Shown here piece by piece: positions 28,742 through 37,651 of a DNA stretch of 64,000 bases; position 1 is the stretch's first letter, and every line of letters starts with the position of its first letter. This DNA comes from Bryobacter sp964387685. Its GTDB lineage: Bacteria > Acidobacteriota > Terriglobia > Bryobacterales > Bryobacteraceae. The position numbers were made by a program, and so were the translations under genes. Below the pieces are notes generated by a model that was not told the DNA's origin, did not search any database, and saw only the letters and a list, made by a program, of their open reading frames with translations. Where the stretch lies: the NCBI GenBank assembly GCA_964387685.1, contig CAYLXK010000002.1:248001-312000 (forward strand), written 5' to 3'.

Positions 28742-30250
28742 TCAATCACCGACTTCACGAAACGTCCGCTTGGCCGTGCCGTTGACCGGAACCGCTTGGT
28801 CGAACGTGTACACGCCCGGATTCGAAGCACTCAGGAATCGTCCGGAGGCTTGCCGCCGCAAGCCATCGATCTGATCGGCTGCGGACCGGGCGACCGGCAC
28901 GATGTATGCCGCCGAATCCGTCAACGACAGGTTCAGCCGCCACGCCTTCCGGCAGCACTCGCGGATCTCTGCCCCGGTCCAGCCGTCGTCGTCCGGCGCG
29001 TTCTCCGGTTCCACCGCCCCCAGTGACCACTTCTCGCGATAGATGTTCCAGATGTGCTGCCTCTCATCGGCCACGGGCAGGTCGAAAAAGAAAGTGCCCA
29101 ACGTGAAGCGCCGCCGCAGTTCGGGCGGCAAGCTCGCGATGGAATTGCAGGTCGCGATCCAAAGACTGCGCCCCTGAGAAATGGCGTCGACGACTTGGAG
29201 CGCTGACCGCAGTCTCTCGCCCGATCCGCCCACCAGTGAACTCTGCATAGCCGCCAGATCGAAGGCGACAGTCGGAATTCCGGCGGTGTTGCCGGCGGCT
29301 TTGGCGATCGCGCTTTTCGCTGCCCCGGGTGGGCCGATGAAAATCAGGCCATCGGCGCCGCGATCCTGCATCCACGTCAGCATCGTACCGGTCATTTCGG
29401 TTTTGACCCCAGACGTGTCCGTACCGGTGCCTGCGAAGGCCTTCTCGATCTCGTCCACGAACACAATCACGCGCGGCGCTTGCTGTCCGTTGAGTACGGC
29501 AGTCAAGAACCGCTTGATGTTGTCGCAACCGCCTATATCCTCAAAGGTTTCGCCGCCCCGCCAGATGCTCAAGCCCGGAGTCTGTTCCACGGCCTGGCGC
29601 TTGCGATCCCACAGAAGATTGAGATCGACGCCCTTCTTGGACAGGGACATTGCGAGCACTTGCTCAGCGGGAAAGGCCGCTAGGCCGACAAGAGCATCGA
29701 CGCAATGGCCGAGGGTCGTCTCGTCCGGTATCGGCAGCTCGGCCTCTTCATGCAACCGCGCAACCAGATCTCGCAGCTCCTCCACGGACGGCAGCGGTTC
29801 ATCCGCCACCAGAACGTCGGATTGCAGTTCGGCGGGTAGCGTCGCGCCCGGCGTTGCGAGAAGAACACCGCACTGACCACCGGCCTTGAACTTGTCTCGC
29901 AGGTTCCAGACCGCTTGCAACACGTCGGGCTGTTCCCAGAACCGATGAGCGTTCTGGACGAACGCCACAGAGTCTTCCTTGGTCAACTTCGTCAGGCATG
30001 CAAGGGCATCACTGGGAGCAACGGCGGATCCCTCCCGAGTCAGGCTGGCCGCCAGGTCTGTGCCAGGTTTATTGAGTCCGCGAATGCCGGCCATGATGTC
30101 CCAGGCCAGGTACGCGGGTTTCGCGCCCATCGCCTGCTGAACCTGGTGCATCGCACTGGCCGGGTCCGCTGTGCGAATTGCGAGCAACGGCGCACCACTG
30201 CGGCGCGCCGCCTTGAGGAAAGAGCGAAACTCTTCCATAGAGCGAATCAT
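28742..30250 (-). CDS. Ycf46-like AAA+ ATPase with permuted catalytic order
   Basis: A 502-residue ATPase. Residues 1-200 resemble the degenerate N-terminal domain of Ycf46 ('FVQNAHRFWEQPDVLQAVWN', 'VLLATPGATLPAEL'). In the C-terminal AAA+ domain the order is unusual. Walker B 'VIVFVDEIEKAFAG' is at 261-274 and 'TGTMLTWMQDRG' at 287-298. Only then comes Walker A 'GPPGAAKS' at 306-313, followed by 'SLVGGSGERLRSALQ' and the sensor-1/arginine-finger part 'WIATCNSIASLPPELRRR' at 364-381. In normal Ycf46 proteins Walker A comes first. All key residues are present, so the protein is probably active. AGGAG is five bases before the ATG. Confidence 0.9.
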   Translation of the reverse strand: MIRSMEEFRSFLKAARRSGAPLLAIRTADPASAMHQVQQAMGAKPAYLAWDIMAGIRGLNKPGTDLAASLTREGSAVAPSDALACLTKLTKEDSVAFVQNAHRFWEQPDVLQAVWNLRDKFKAGGQCGVLLATPGATLPAELQSDVLVADEPLPSVEELRDLVARLHEEAELPIPDETTLGHCVDALVGLAAFPAEQVLAMSLSKKGVDLNLLWDRKRQAVEQTPGLSIWRGGETFEDIGGCDNIKRFLTAVLNGQQAPRVIVFVDEIEKAFAGTGTDTSGVKTEMTGTMLTWMQDRGADGLIFIGPPGAAKSAIAKAAGNTAGIPTVAFDLAAMQSSLVGGSGERLRSALQVVDAISQGRSLWIATCNSIASLPPELRRRFTLGTFFFDLPVADERQHIWNIYREKWSLGAVEPENAPDDDGWTGAEIRECCRKAWRLNLSLTDSAAYIVPVARSAADQIDGLRRQASGRFLSASNPGVYTFDQAVPVNGTAKRTFREVGD

Positions 30251-30277
30251 GAGAACTCCTGTGATGGATGAAAGGGA

Positions 30278-30805
30278 CTATCGAAGGAACGCCGCTGAAT
30301 AGATCAGCGCGTTGTATGACGCGTGGGCCAGGTACGGCGGGACGGTCGATCCGCTCGTTTGGCGAAGCACACCGAACAGGACGCCGGTCAGGAAGATCGA
30401 TACAAGTTGGGGCGTTGTTATGCCCCCCTTGGCAAGGTGGCTCAGCGCAAAGACCGCCGCGACGACGATCGCTGACACCCGCCCGGGATGCGCGATGCGG
30501 GCGGCAAGCGCCCACTCTGCGGCTCGGTAGAGGTATCCGCGAAAGATGAGTTCTTCAACCAGAGGACCGAACGCGACGCCGACCCACACTTCAGGCCATC
30601 GCGGCAACTCGCCGGTTGACGAGTGAACGAAGCACGCCGCAACCGCGAGACCGGCCGCCGCCCCGAGAACAATGGCACGCGCAGTGATAGCCCCGCTCGT
30701 CGAGTTCCATGCGACGGCGTCAAGGCCGAACCGGTGAAATCGATCCCTGGCTTGCCAGAGACCAACCAGCAATAACAGACTCAGTCCAAAGCCAACATAA
30801 GGCAT
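30278..30805 (-). CDS. CPBP family intramembrane metalloprotease
   Basis: A 175-residue membrane protein with about four or five hydrophobic segments. It carries the CPBP (Abi) motifs: EExxxR at residues 84-89 (EELIFR), a histidine in 'LSHLAKGG' near 123, and 'HASYNA' with His161 and Asn165. These proteases cleave within membranes; relatives process prenylated proteins, bacteriocin leaders or signalling proteins. GAGG precedes the ATG. Its place between the AAA+ ATPase and the Gp157-like gene gives no direct hint of its substrate. Confidence 0.88.
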   Translation of the reverse strand: MPYVGFGLSLLLLVGLWQARDRFHRFGLDAVAWNSTSGAITARAIVLGAAAGLAVAACFVHSSTGELPRWPEVWVGVAFGPLVEELIFRGYLYRAAEWALAARIAHPGRVSAIVVAAVFALSHLAKGGITTPQLVSIFLTGVLFGVLRQTSGSTVPPYLAHASYNALIYSAAFLR

Positions 30806-30868
30806 GAGGCATCCTCTGCGCCCGAGTTCATTGTGGGTTTGCGCGACGCCGACGCCAACCGAGTTGCG

Positions 30869-31654
30869 CTACCGAAGGCGGACGTGGGAGCCCTTCACTA
30901 GCCGCGCTCCTTGCACTTCGCCGCCGTTGACAATGGCCGCGCGGACGGCCGCGGAGTTGATCTCCCACCCGTCGCCCTTTAGCATCGCTTCGAACTGCCG
31001 ACGAAGGTCGCCTTCGGCCAGTTGGTACGCGATCTCTTGCAACTCAGTCTTGGTCAGGCGAATCGATCGCTCCCAAAACCGTTCAACCACCTGAAGGGGA
31101 TCGTCGATCTGCAGGGACGCAGTGCTGTTCTGCTGGAGTCCGATAGCGGCCTTTTCGCCGTCCAATCGCTTCAGACCCCGCGGCTGCATGAATGCCTGCA
31201 ACATGGACCGCAGCCTGACGACGCGGGCGTCCGCTGCTCGCTTCCGCGCGGCCAGCCGGTCTGACTCTCGGCCGCAAATCTCGCCGATGGACTCCTGCCA
31301 GCGCCAATAGCCCGCGATTCGATCTACCTTTCCCCGGAACGCCTCCAGGTAGTCCGTGATCTCCTGGGCCAATGATTCTGGGATGTCCCCGTTTTCACTG
31401 GCATCGTCTTCTGCGCGGTTCATCAATTCAACCAAGTGATCGTCGATGTCGAACAGGGAACGTGGATCCCGTTCCGTGTGAACCCGCACACGGCCTCGGA
31501 GCATTTCAATCAGATCAGCCGCCTGATCTCGAATGAACTGAGGCCGGTCGTCTCCGATCGATTCGGTTTCGGCCTGCCGCAGCAGCGTAGCCAATCGCTC
31601 CGCGACCACCGCCGATGGCTCGGTTGCGGGAAGGATCGCAATTGCAGTCGCCAT
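30869..31654 (-). CDS. Siphovirus Gp157-like protein
   Basis: A 261-residue protein. The middle and end match the Gp157 family: a helical 'EEITDYLEAFRGKVDRIAGY' (last residues of this stretch clearly coiled), 'AARKRAADARVVRLRSMLQA', 'PRGLKRLDGEKAAIGLQQN', and the hallmark ending 'AAIVNGGEVQGARLVKGSHV'. Gp157 proteins are common in phages and mobile elements near recombination or helicase genes and their function is unclear. GGGAGG lies five bases before the ATG. It follows the helicase by 20 bases. Confidence 0.85.
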   Translation of the reverse strand: MATAIAILPATEPSAVVAERLATLLRQAETESIGDDRPQFIRDQAADLIEMLRGRVRVHTERDPRSLFDIDDHLVELMNRAEDDASENGDIPESLAQEITDYLEAFRGKVDRIAGYWRWQESIGEICGRESDRLAARKRAADARVVRLRSMLQAFMQPRGLKRLDGEKAAIGLQQNSTASLQIDDPLQVVERFWERSIRLTKTELQEIAYQLAEGDLRRQFEAMLKGDGWEINSAAVRAAIVNGGEVQGARLVKGSHVRLR

Positions 31655-31674
31655 ACCGACCTCCCTTTAGAGAT

Positions 31675-33906
31675 TCAAAAGAGTGATAGCTGCTCGGGCT
31701 TGCCGCCGCGCGGAGTCCACAAGATCGGCTCGACGGGCTCTTCGGCGGCGATATCCAGAACCGCAGGCATCGGCACCGGTGGCATCGGCTCCTTCCGCTC
31801 GCGCTGTAGACTGCGCCAGACCTGCTCTGCCTGCTCTCCAACACCCTGCCGGGTCACTAACTCGCGAGCCATGGCGGTCAGGAGATCGTCGTCCTCGTCG
31901 ATAGATTGCAGACCCTCAGCCTGGAGCTTCCCTTCCATAGCCAAGGACACCAGCATCTTCTTGCCCATCAACCGGAGGCAGCGCTCTTGGGCGGTATCCG
32001 CGTAGGTCAGAAATCCCACCCTGACCGGGTGCTTCTGGCCAATTCGCCAGCTTCGCCGGCTGGCTTGGCGCAACGTGTAGATGGAGTAGCCGGTCTCATA
32101 GAACACCAGGACCGGAAACTCCAGCAAATCGAGCCCGACGGAGCAGAGCTTCGGATGGGCGATGCATACCTGCATCCCGTTCCGCAGTTGCCGCTCGTAC
32201 CAAGCCTCGCGCTGTTCCGGCGGAACTTCCGCCCGCAGGACTTCCGCGCGAATGCCCTCATTTCGTAGCAGTTCCTGCAGCCGCGCGGTCACGTCGCGCT
32301 TCTGCGTGTAGACGGCGAAAATGTGAACTTTGCGGCCTCGCGCCAATTCCGCCTTGACCTCGTCCACCAACCGCCGTTCCTTGGCGTAGGTAACGCTATG
32401 GTCAAGATCCTGCGGTTCGGCGATGACGAATCGCTCCCGATCACCATTCTCGTTCAGGGCAGAACCGTAGAGCGTGCCCAAGCCGAACGGCCGATCCGGA
32501 TAGAGGAGCAGCGCATTCATCGCTGTGCTGATGACAGAAGCGTTGCCGTGATGTTCTCGAAGCGCATCGGACACATCGGACTCAAGCTTGGAATATGCGG
32601 CCTTCAGAACTGGGTCCATCTCCACCGACAACACTTCTTCCTGGTAATCCGGCAAGGCGTCCGAGATGTCTTCCAGCGACACGAACGCCGCTAAGTTCAT
32701 CAGGTACTTGCCGAACAGTAAGGGCGATGCGCCGGGCCGTCGTTTGACCGTCGTCGTCACCTTCGCCTTCGAGCACGCGTTGTTTGCAGGCTCAATAGTG
32801 GTGACCTTTTCTAGGACGCCGTAAGCCTCGGCAAACTGCCGAACGCCGCTCTCGCCATGGACAAAGCCTTCGCGCTTCATCATTCCGGGGTCCAGCCTAT
32901 AGAGGATGCTGAATAACTCGTCGGCGTAGCCACCGAGCAATGTCCCGGTGAGGATCACGGTGCGGTCGCAGGACGACGCGAGCGTGCCCAGGGCGTTGCC
33001 CTGCGCCGTATCGGCGCCCTTAAGTTCATGAACTTCATCCGCGATGCCATAGTCGAAAAAGCCGTCGAGATAGCGGCCGATGAACTCGATAGGAGCAACC
33101 CGATGAATCTTGGAGTTGTCCGCCTGCCAGAGTGGACTGTACAGCGGCCGGCGAGATTTCTCATTCTCAGGCGTCAGTACCTCGCAGTGCTTCACTTTGC
33201 GAAAGTCGATGCGCCGGAGTTGGTCGTCTCCACTGAGGATTGGCCGTCCCGTGTCCGGGTTCACGATCATGCCCAGGTTCGGACCGCTCTTCGGGGTTCC
33301 GAAGCTATGCCGCCAGAAGTAACCAAGCTTGGCCCGCTCCCGCGAAACGATGAAGACGCAGGGCGATGGGACTTGAACCGCCCACCGTGCCTTGGCCGAA
33401 CGATGGTTCTTGGCAAGACGAATGTCGCTGAGCGTCGTGCGGAATCCTTCACGAACGATGCGCCCATTCCGCATGCGGAGTTCGTTGACGCCTGCGAATC
33501 CGTTCGATGCGGCGCCATTGCGGACCCCGTCGATGACGAAGACTCGAACGCCCGGAATTGTGGAGATGCATTCGCGCGCCCACTTCTCGACCAGTTGCGG
33601 CGGGACCATAGCCAGCGCGTTAAATCGTCGCCCTCGGGCGTGCGTGAAGACGCTGCCCAGCGATATGAGGGTCTTGCCCGTGCCGCATTCGGCTACAGCG
33701 GCTGCGCAGCGAGCCTCCTCCCACCGCTTGACGATCCCCATGATCGCGAGCGCCTGCGCGGGGAACGGTTTCCGTTTGAGGCATCCAAGCGGCGGCCAAA
33801 GGAGATCATCCGGCGCGTGAAGCGCTGGAAAGTGCCGAAGAACTCGATCTCCGAGTTCCGTTCCGTAGGCGCGCAGATATGCGCCGATTGTTGTCGGCAG
33901 ATTCAT
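31675..33906 (-). CDS. SNF2-type helicase of phage/plasmid kind
   Basis: A 743-residue SF2 helicase. The N-terminal core has 'PFPAQALAIMGIVKRWEEAR' and Walker A 'AECGTGKTLIS', then 'ALAMVPPQLVEKW'. Motif II is the variant 'IADEVHELKG' and motif III is 'VILTGTLLGGYADEL'. The second lobe has 'QASRRSWRIGQKHPVRVGFL'. This family is typical of plasmids and phages and differs from the DISARM-like helicases on the left. AAGG is upstream of the ATG at 33906. It is the first gene of the long operon that ends with PRTRC ThiF and may act in replication or recombination of the element. Confidence 0.88.
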   Translation of the reverse strand: MNLPTTIGAYLRAYGTELGDRVLRHFPALHAPDDLLWPPLGCLKRKPFPAQALAIMGIVKRWEEARCAAAVAECGTGKTLISLGSVFTHARGRRFNALAMVPPQLVEKWARECISTIPGVRVFVIDGVRNGAASNGFAGVNELRMRNGRIVREGFRTTLSDIRLAKNHRSAKARWAVQVPSPCVFIVSRERAKLGYFWRHSFGTPKSGPNLGMIVNPDTGRPILSGDDQLRRIDFRKVKHCEVLTPENEKSRRPLYSPLWQADNSKIHRVAPIEFIGRYLDGFFDYGIADEVHELKGADTAQGNALGTLASSCDRTVILTGTLLGGYADELFSILYRLDPGMMKREGFVHGESGVRQFAEAYGVLEKVTTIEPANNACSKAKVTTTVKRRPGASPLLFGKYLMNLAAFVSLEDISDALPDYQEEVLSVEMDPVLKAAYSKLESDVSDALREHHGNASVISTAMNALLLYPDRPFGLGTLYGSALNENGDRERFVIAEPQDLDHSVTYAKERRLVDEVKAELARGRKVHIFAVYTQKRDVTARLQELLRNEGIRAEVLRAEVPPEQREAWYERQLRNGMQVCIAHPKLCSVGLDLLEFPVLVFYETGYSIYTLRQASRRSWRIGQKHPVRVGFLTYADTAQERCLRLMGKKMLVSLAMEGKLQAEGLQSIDEDDDLLTAMARELVTRQGVGEQAEQVWRSLQRERKEPMPPVPMPAVLDIAAEEPVEPILWTPRGGKPEQLSLF

Positions 33907-34422
33907 GGTGAGCTACCTTCTCTCGAGGCGCAGAAGTTTCGCCTCCGCGGCCATTAGTCGAGTGTTTGTCCAACGGACGTCAACTACCGGATTGCGCGTG
34001 ATCCACTCGGAGCTGCCCAAGGCAAGGCTGGCCACATGTCTGACGACTATGCGGCCAAGTTGAAATTGGCAAGTGACTGACCAGCGCGCGGCGCATCGGT
34101 GTCCGTCGCGTTGCGATGTGGTTGCATCTGCTTCAGCTCTGAATGGGTGATCGTCTTTCTAGCTTCCCGCCTGTGGGGATATCCGGTTCGCCAACGCCGG
34201 TGCCTGAACCCCGCTCAGGCTTCGCCTCCATAACTACCAACCAATCAGGTCAGTAGCGTAACGCGGTGTGCCGCCATCACAGGAGGTGTCCTATGGCTTG
34301 GAAAGTTAGTCAAATCATTCGCCGCAGTGTGCAGGCGGAGACTCAAAAAAAGGGCATCGAAGCACTAGTCTAACGTCAAAACACCATCCAACAACACTGG
34401 CTAGGGGAAAGCTTGTGCTGCG
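33907..34422. other. Intergenic region upstream of the PRTRC operon
   Basis: About 500 bases that must contain the start of the long minus-strand operon. On the minus strand TTGACG and ACTAAT, 19 bases apart, lie about 60 bases before the helicase start, but the match is weak. A short plus-strand frame with a strong ribosome binding site is listed separately. I see no tRNA and no repeat. Confidence 0.4.
34293..34373 (+). CDS. Possible 26-residue peptide with strong ribosome binding site
   Basis: ATG at 34293 is preceded by AGGAGGTG with five bases between. The 26-residue product is basic and helical (MAWKVSQIIRRSVQ ... TQKKGIEALV). Nothing similar is known to me. The near-perfect Shine-Dalgarno sequence is the only support, so it could also be a decayed gene remnant. 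Confidence 0.3.
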   Translation: MAWKVSQIIRRSVQAETQKKGIEALV

Positions 34423-34926
34423 CTAGTGCCCGTTGAATATTGCTTTGGGGAACTCGTTCCGGTTCACGATCTGCTGTGCGAGAGACGTCTTCTTCTTGCC
34501 GGGAGCGTTCATGTACACCCGGAAGCTCTTGTTCGCAGGAACCGTGACGAGCAACTGGTAGTGGGGCTCGGGGCCGTTGTTCGCCTGCTCGCGAGCCTGG
34601 CGGTGTTCCTCGAACTTCTCGAGCGTGAGCGTGCAGATCTCCTTTGCGCCGTAACACACGAGGACGATGAAAACGCTCGGGTGCTGGGCTTTGAGCTTGG
34701 CCAGCTCGTCCAGGTTGGCCTGCGTGAACGTGAATACGTACTCTTTGAACGCCGGGTTCGGCTTGGTCGCGTACTTGAGGTACACGCCCGTATCGTGATT
34801 TACGATGAACGCGGAGCGCGATTTCTCCCCTCCAATCTCGAAGGCGTTGATGGCCTTGAACGTCGCGAATTCAGCAATCTGCGTCAACGCCGCCCCGTGA
34901 TAGAGGTGGTCCTCATTGATCTTCAT
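34423..34926 (-). CDS. Uncharacterised small protein paired with the GTPase-like gene
   Basis: A 167-residue soluble protein starting 'MKINEDHLYHGAALTQIAEF'. It contains 'SRSAFIVNHDTGVYLKYATK', 'EYVFTFTQANLDEL', 'VFIVLVCYGAKEICTL' and 'FRVYMNAPGKKKTSLAQQ'. I recall this as a widespread family of unknown function found as single genes. The ATG at 34926 has GAGG seven bases upstream; a longer frame to 34971 has no such site. It lies 62 bases after the GTPase-like gene and is probably co-transcribed with it. Confidence 0.75.
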   Translation of the reverse strand: MKINEDHLYHGAALTQIAEFATFKAINAFEIGGEKSRSAFIVNHDTGVYLKYATKPNPAFKEYVFTFTQANLDELAKLKAQHPSVFIVLVCYGAKEICTLTLEKFEEHRQAREQANNGPEPHYQLLVTVPANKSFRVYMNAPGKKKTSLAQQIVNRNEFPKAIFNGH

Positions 34927-34987
34927 AGCTGTACCTCGCGAAATGTCGATACTATCATTTCTGCATACCAACTCCTTTTCGTTCTGT

Positions 34988-37234
34988 TCATGCTGCCTCC
35001 GTTGCTCGTTGCGCTTCTGCTTCTTGTCGTACTTCGTCGATGGCAGCGAGCACGTTGCTCTTCACGTCCTCAAGAAATTCTTCGGCGTCAACGTCACCCA
35101 CGCCGCTCGGTATCGGGACCCAACGCGCATAGATGGCCTCAACCGTGTTCCGGCGGTCGCGCGTGCTCCCCCCACCGCGATACGAGAATGCCGTGTGCCA
35201 CTGTGGTTGTGGCTGCTCACGCAACCGACGAGCACTGAGCGTGCGGAGTCGGCCGCTGGCTTTCTCCTTGATGATGTCGATGATCTCCCGACGCTCCTCC
35301 GCCGTGGGGTTCCCATCCCAGCTCGTCGTGGTTTCCAAGAACCGAGAGACGGCAGTGCTCAAGCTCGCCAACAAGTTCGAGGCCGGCCGGAGTGGGAACC
35401 CGTCATCAAACCCTTCCGCGTACCGTCGCGTCATTGCCTTGATGCTCTGCCACGCGTACTCGCTCTCCTGCGGGTATACCGCGAGACCGAGCCTGGCGCG
35501 CCACGGTAACCGAAACGCCTCCGCAGCCTCACGAATACTGAGAACCAAGTGGTCGCTGTTGTAACGGGGGAACGCCAGGACACGACGCGGGGTCGGTGCA
35601 GCAGCGAGCAACCGCTCCGTGAGGCGGCGCAGCTCAGGGTACGCCGGGACCGGCTCGTAGTCCTTGAGCTTCCCGAGGTAGAACGTGTTGGTCTCGAGAT
35701 GCTCGATCACGAAGCGCACCACGTCTGTCGGGAGGCTTTTGGCGAGCTGATGCTCGACCACGTTCCTGAGATTCGCGAACGCGTGCTCGTTCTTCGCGCG
35801 GCCACGCAGGTTCGGGCCGTGCACGGCGTCCATGTGGGTGAACGCCACGATCATCTTCTTCGTCTGCCCAGCGCTCACGAGGGCCTCGAGTGCTTTGCCG
35901 ACACTGAAGTCCATGGCGGTCTTCGCGCTATGCACGAGGACAATACTGTCCACCTCGTTGAAGAGGCCAACAACGTGGTCTGGCACGTCCGCTGAGGTAC
36001 CGGCCTTGTGACCGAGTCCTTCCGTGTCGAAGAGGACGAGCGGCTGCACGGTCTCGCACCAGGACGGCACGAACGGGCCGGCGACGCGGATGCCATTCAC
36101 CAGCGGCGTGAGGAGTCGTCCCCAACGGGTGCTGCTGATGCCAGCGAAGAACCGAAGCGCGGTATAGAACTCCTTGCGGTCATTCGTGTCGAGCCGCCAG
36201 CAACGCGGCCACTTGGTCGTCGTCTTCTCGAAACGCCCCGCTTTCACGACACCGAACCGGTCACGGAGTTCTTCCAGGACGTCGCTCACGATCCCCGCGT
36301 ACTCGTCCGTGCTTTCCGCTTCCGACTGGATGAGGTCGAGGGCAACGCTCCGGTCCTCAGCATTCATCCCATCAAGCGCGCCATGCGCTTCCTCAACCGC
36401 CACCCGTTGCCCGCGCGCGAGCGCCCAGATGCGCTGGACGAACCCGTCAATGACCCGCGCATTGTGCGCCGCATCGTTCGGAACACTTTCTTCCTCATCG
36501 AAGAGCTCATCCTGTTCCGGGTCAGCATAGGGGTCAGCATCATCGCCCTGGTCCACCTTGTAGTCACCGAGCACGTACTTGAGCCGGAACCGCATATCCG
36601 ACTGCTCAAGGAAATCCCGCGCCGTGCGCGCCGTCGTGTCCGAAGCAGCACGAATGATGGCAGCGCTCACGCTCTCCTCAATCTCAAACCGGGTCTCGTG
36701 CTCCGAGAGAAAGCTGACAACTGCGGTGTAGTCCCCGTCGCGGCAGATCGTCTCTATCGGGAACGTGGTCGTTCGGTTCACGCTCGTGGCAGGGAACGCG
36801 TCATGCTTGGGGTGCGAGCCTGTAAACTGACGGTCAACGGTCGTCTTCCCGCTGCCCGGCACGCCCAGCAAGAGGAACCGGGAGAACCCGGAATCGCGCT
36901 CCGGCAAGGGGAGTTCCTGCTCGCGCAAGGCCTTCGCGCTCGTCGCGGTGCTTTCGAGCTCCGCATAGAAGATCTCAAGCACGCGCTCATCAACCCCCCG
37001 GCGTGCTGCCTCCGGCCTTGCTCCGACCGAGTGGAGGGACTCGTCCCGCAGGAGGTCGTTGAGTTGTGCCACGAGACGGTCCGCTTCTGCACGGTCCGCC
37101 GTCCCGAGTCCTTTGCGTATCTTCTTGCCTCGTCGGTTGTTCGTGTCGTTCTTAAGAGGGTGCCGGAAGTCCACGATCAGGAATTGTCGTCCGGGGTTCT
37201 CGCGCACGCTCGCAGTAAAAATGGGTCCGGGCAT
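34988..37234 (-). CDS. Large P-loop GTPase-like protein with integrase-arm-like N-terminus
   Basis: A 748-residue protein. Residues 5-65 ('FTASVRENPGRQFLIVDFRH', 'KKIRKGLGTADRAEADRLVA') resemble the arm-type DNA-binding segment of tyrosine integrases. A P-loop 'LLGVPGSGKTT' is at about 122-132, a G3-like 'LFDTEGLGHK' at 401-410, and a G4-like 'FTHMD' at 465-469. About 270 residues separate G1 from G3, with an acidic stretch at 227-255. No recombinase catalytic tetrad is present. The start at 37234 is chosen because a strong promoter overlaps the next in-frame ATG (37306). GTPase or ATPase function is likely; the role, perhaps defence, is unknown. Confidence 0.8.
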   Translation of the reverse strand: MPGPIFTASVRENPGRQFLIVDFRHPLKNDTNNRRGKKIRKGLGTADRAEADRLVAQLNDLLRDESLHSVGARPEAARRGVDERVLEIFYAELESTATSAKALREQELPLPERDSGFSRFLLLGVPGSGKTTVDRQFTGSHPKHDAFPATSVNRTTTFPIETICRDGDYTAVVSFLSEHETRFEIEESVSAAIIRAASDTTARTARDFLEQSDMRFRLKYVLGDYKVDQGDDADPYADPEQDELFDEEESVPNDAAHNARVIDGFVQRIWALARGQRVAVEEAHGALDGMNAEDRSVALDLIQSEAESTDEYAGIVSDVLEELRDRFGVVKAGRFEKTTTKWPRCWRLDTNDRKEFYTALRFFAGISSTRWGRLLTPLVNGIRVAGPFVPSWCETVQPLVLFDTEGLGHKAGTSADVPDHVVGLFNEVDSIVLVHSAKTAMDFSVGKALEALVSAGQTKKMIVAFTHMDAVHGPNLRGRAKNEHAFANLRNVVEHQLAKSLPTDVVRFVIEHLETNTFYLGKLKDYEPVPAYPELRRLTERLLAAAPTPRRVLAFPRYNSDHLVLSIREAAEAFRLPWRARLGLAVYPQESEYAWQSIKAMTRRYAEGFDDGFPLRPASNLLASLSTAVSRFLETTTSWDGNPTAEERREIIDIIKEKASGRLRTLSARRLREQPQPQWHTAFSYRGGGSTRDRRNTVEAIYARWVPIPSGVGDVDAEEFLEDVKSNVLAAIDEVRQEAEAQRATEAA

Positions 37235-37301
37235 CCTTCTATATCGCTCACTTTCTGGCCCAGAACCATCTGAATCAACTCCGATGTTCCAGGGTGTGCC
37301 C

Positions 37302-37331
37302 ATCATAACCCAAAGACGAAACTCGAGTCAA
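37302..37331 (-). promoter_or_regulatory. Sigma-70-type promoter for the GTPase-like cassette
   Basis: On the minus strand TTGACT (37331-37326) and TATGAT (37307-37302) are separated by 18 bases; each matches five of six consensus bases. The predicted start of transcription is near 37295, about 60 bases before the chosen ATG at 37234. This is the best promoter match I found in the window, and it separates the cassette from the genes upstream. Confidence 0.6.
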
Positions 37332-37651
37332 GGCATTTTGGCACACCAAGAAACATCCTTTATTATCATTGCGATAACGGCCATCGCCGACCAAGGAAGG
37401 TTCAGGAGGGGGTGGTAGTCGAGCAGTCGGTTGTGGAATCCACAGAAGCCTCCGCTGGAGCAGCGAAGTATCTTTATGCACCTACTCCTACACCTCTCCG
37501 TTATGAACTGCCTGAAATGCGAGTAGGATTGGACTCCGATCACGAAGAACCCAGGCGGGTGGTCACAAGTGCGTGGTGCAAGGGCGCAGCCAGGGCGTGG
37601 ACGTGAACTACTCCTTCACCACCGACGAGAAAGGGACCGCAAGCACGCCGC
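37332..37651. other. Intergenic gap upstream of the GTPase-like cassette
   Basis: About 320 bases between the promoter of the cassette and the end of the 236-residue gene. Short frames exist on both strands without ribosome binding sites. I see no clear terminator hairpin, insertion sequence end or target-site duplication flanking the cassette. Confidence 0.4.

Noticed and set aside
33028..33957. A 309-codon plus-strand frame opposite the SNF2-type helicase of the PRTRC operon
   Set aside because: It overlaps a gene with clear Walker A and motif VI; no supporting features of its own.
34988..37234. Tyrosine recombinase (integrase) of the element
   Set aside because: Only the N-terminal arm-like part resembles an integrase; the catalytic R-H-R-Y residues are absent and a P-loop takes their place.
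36008..37273. A 421-codon plus-strand frame opposite the GTPase-like gene
   Set aside because: The minus-strand frame has P-loop and G3/G4 motifs and a strong promoter; the plus frame is a high-GC shadow.
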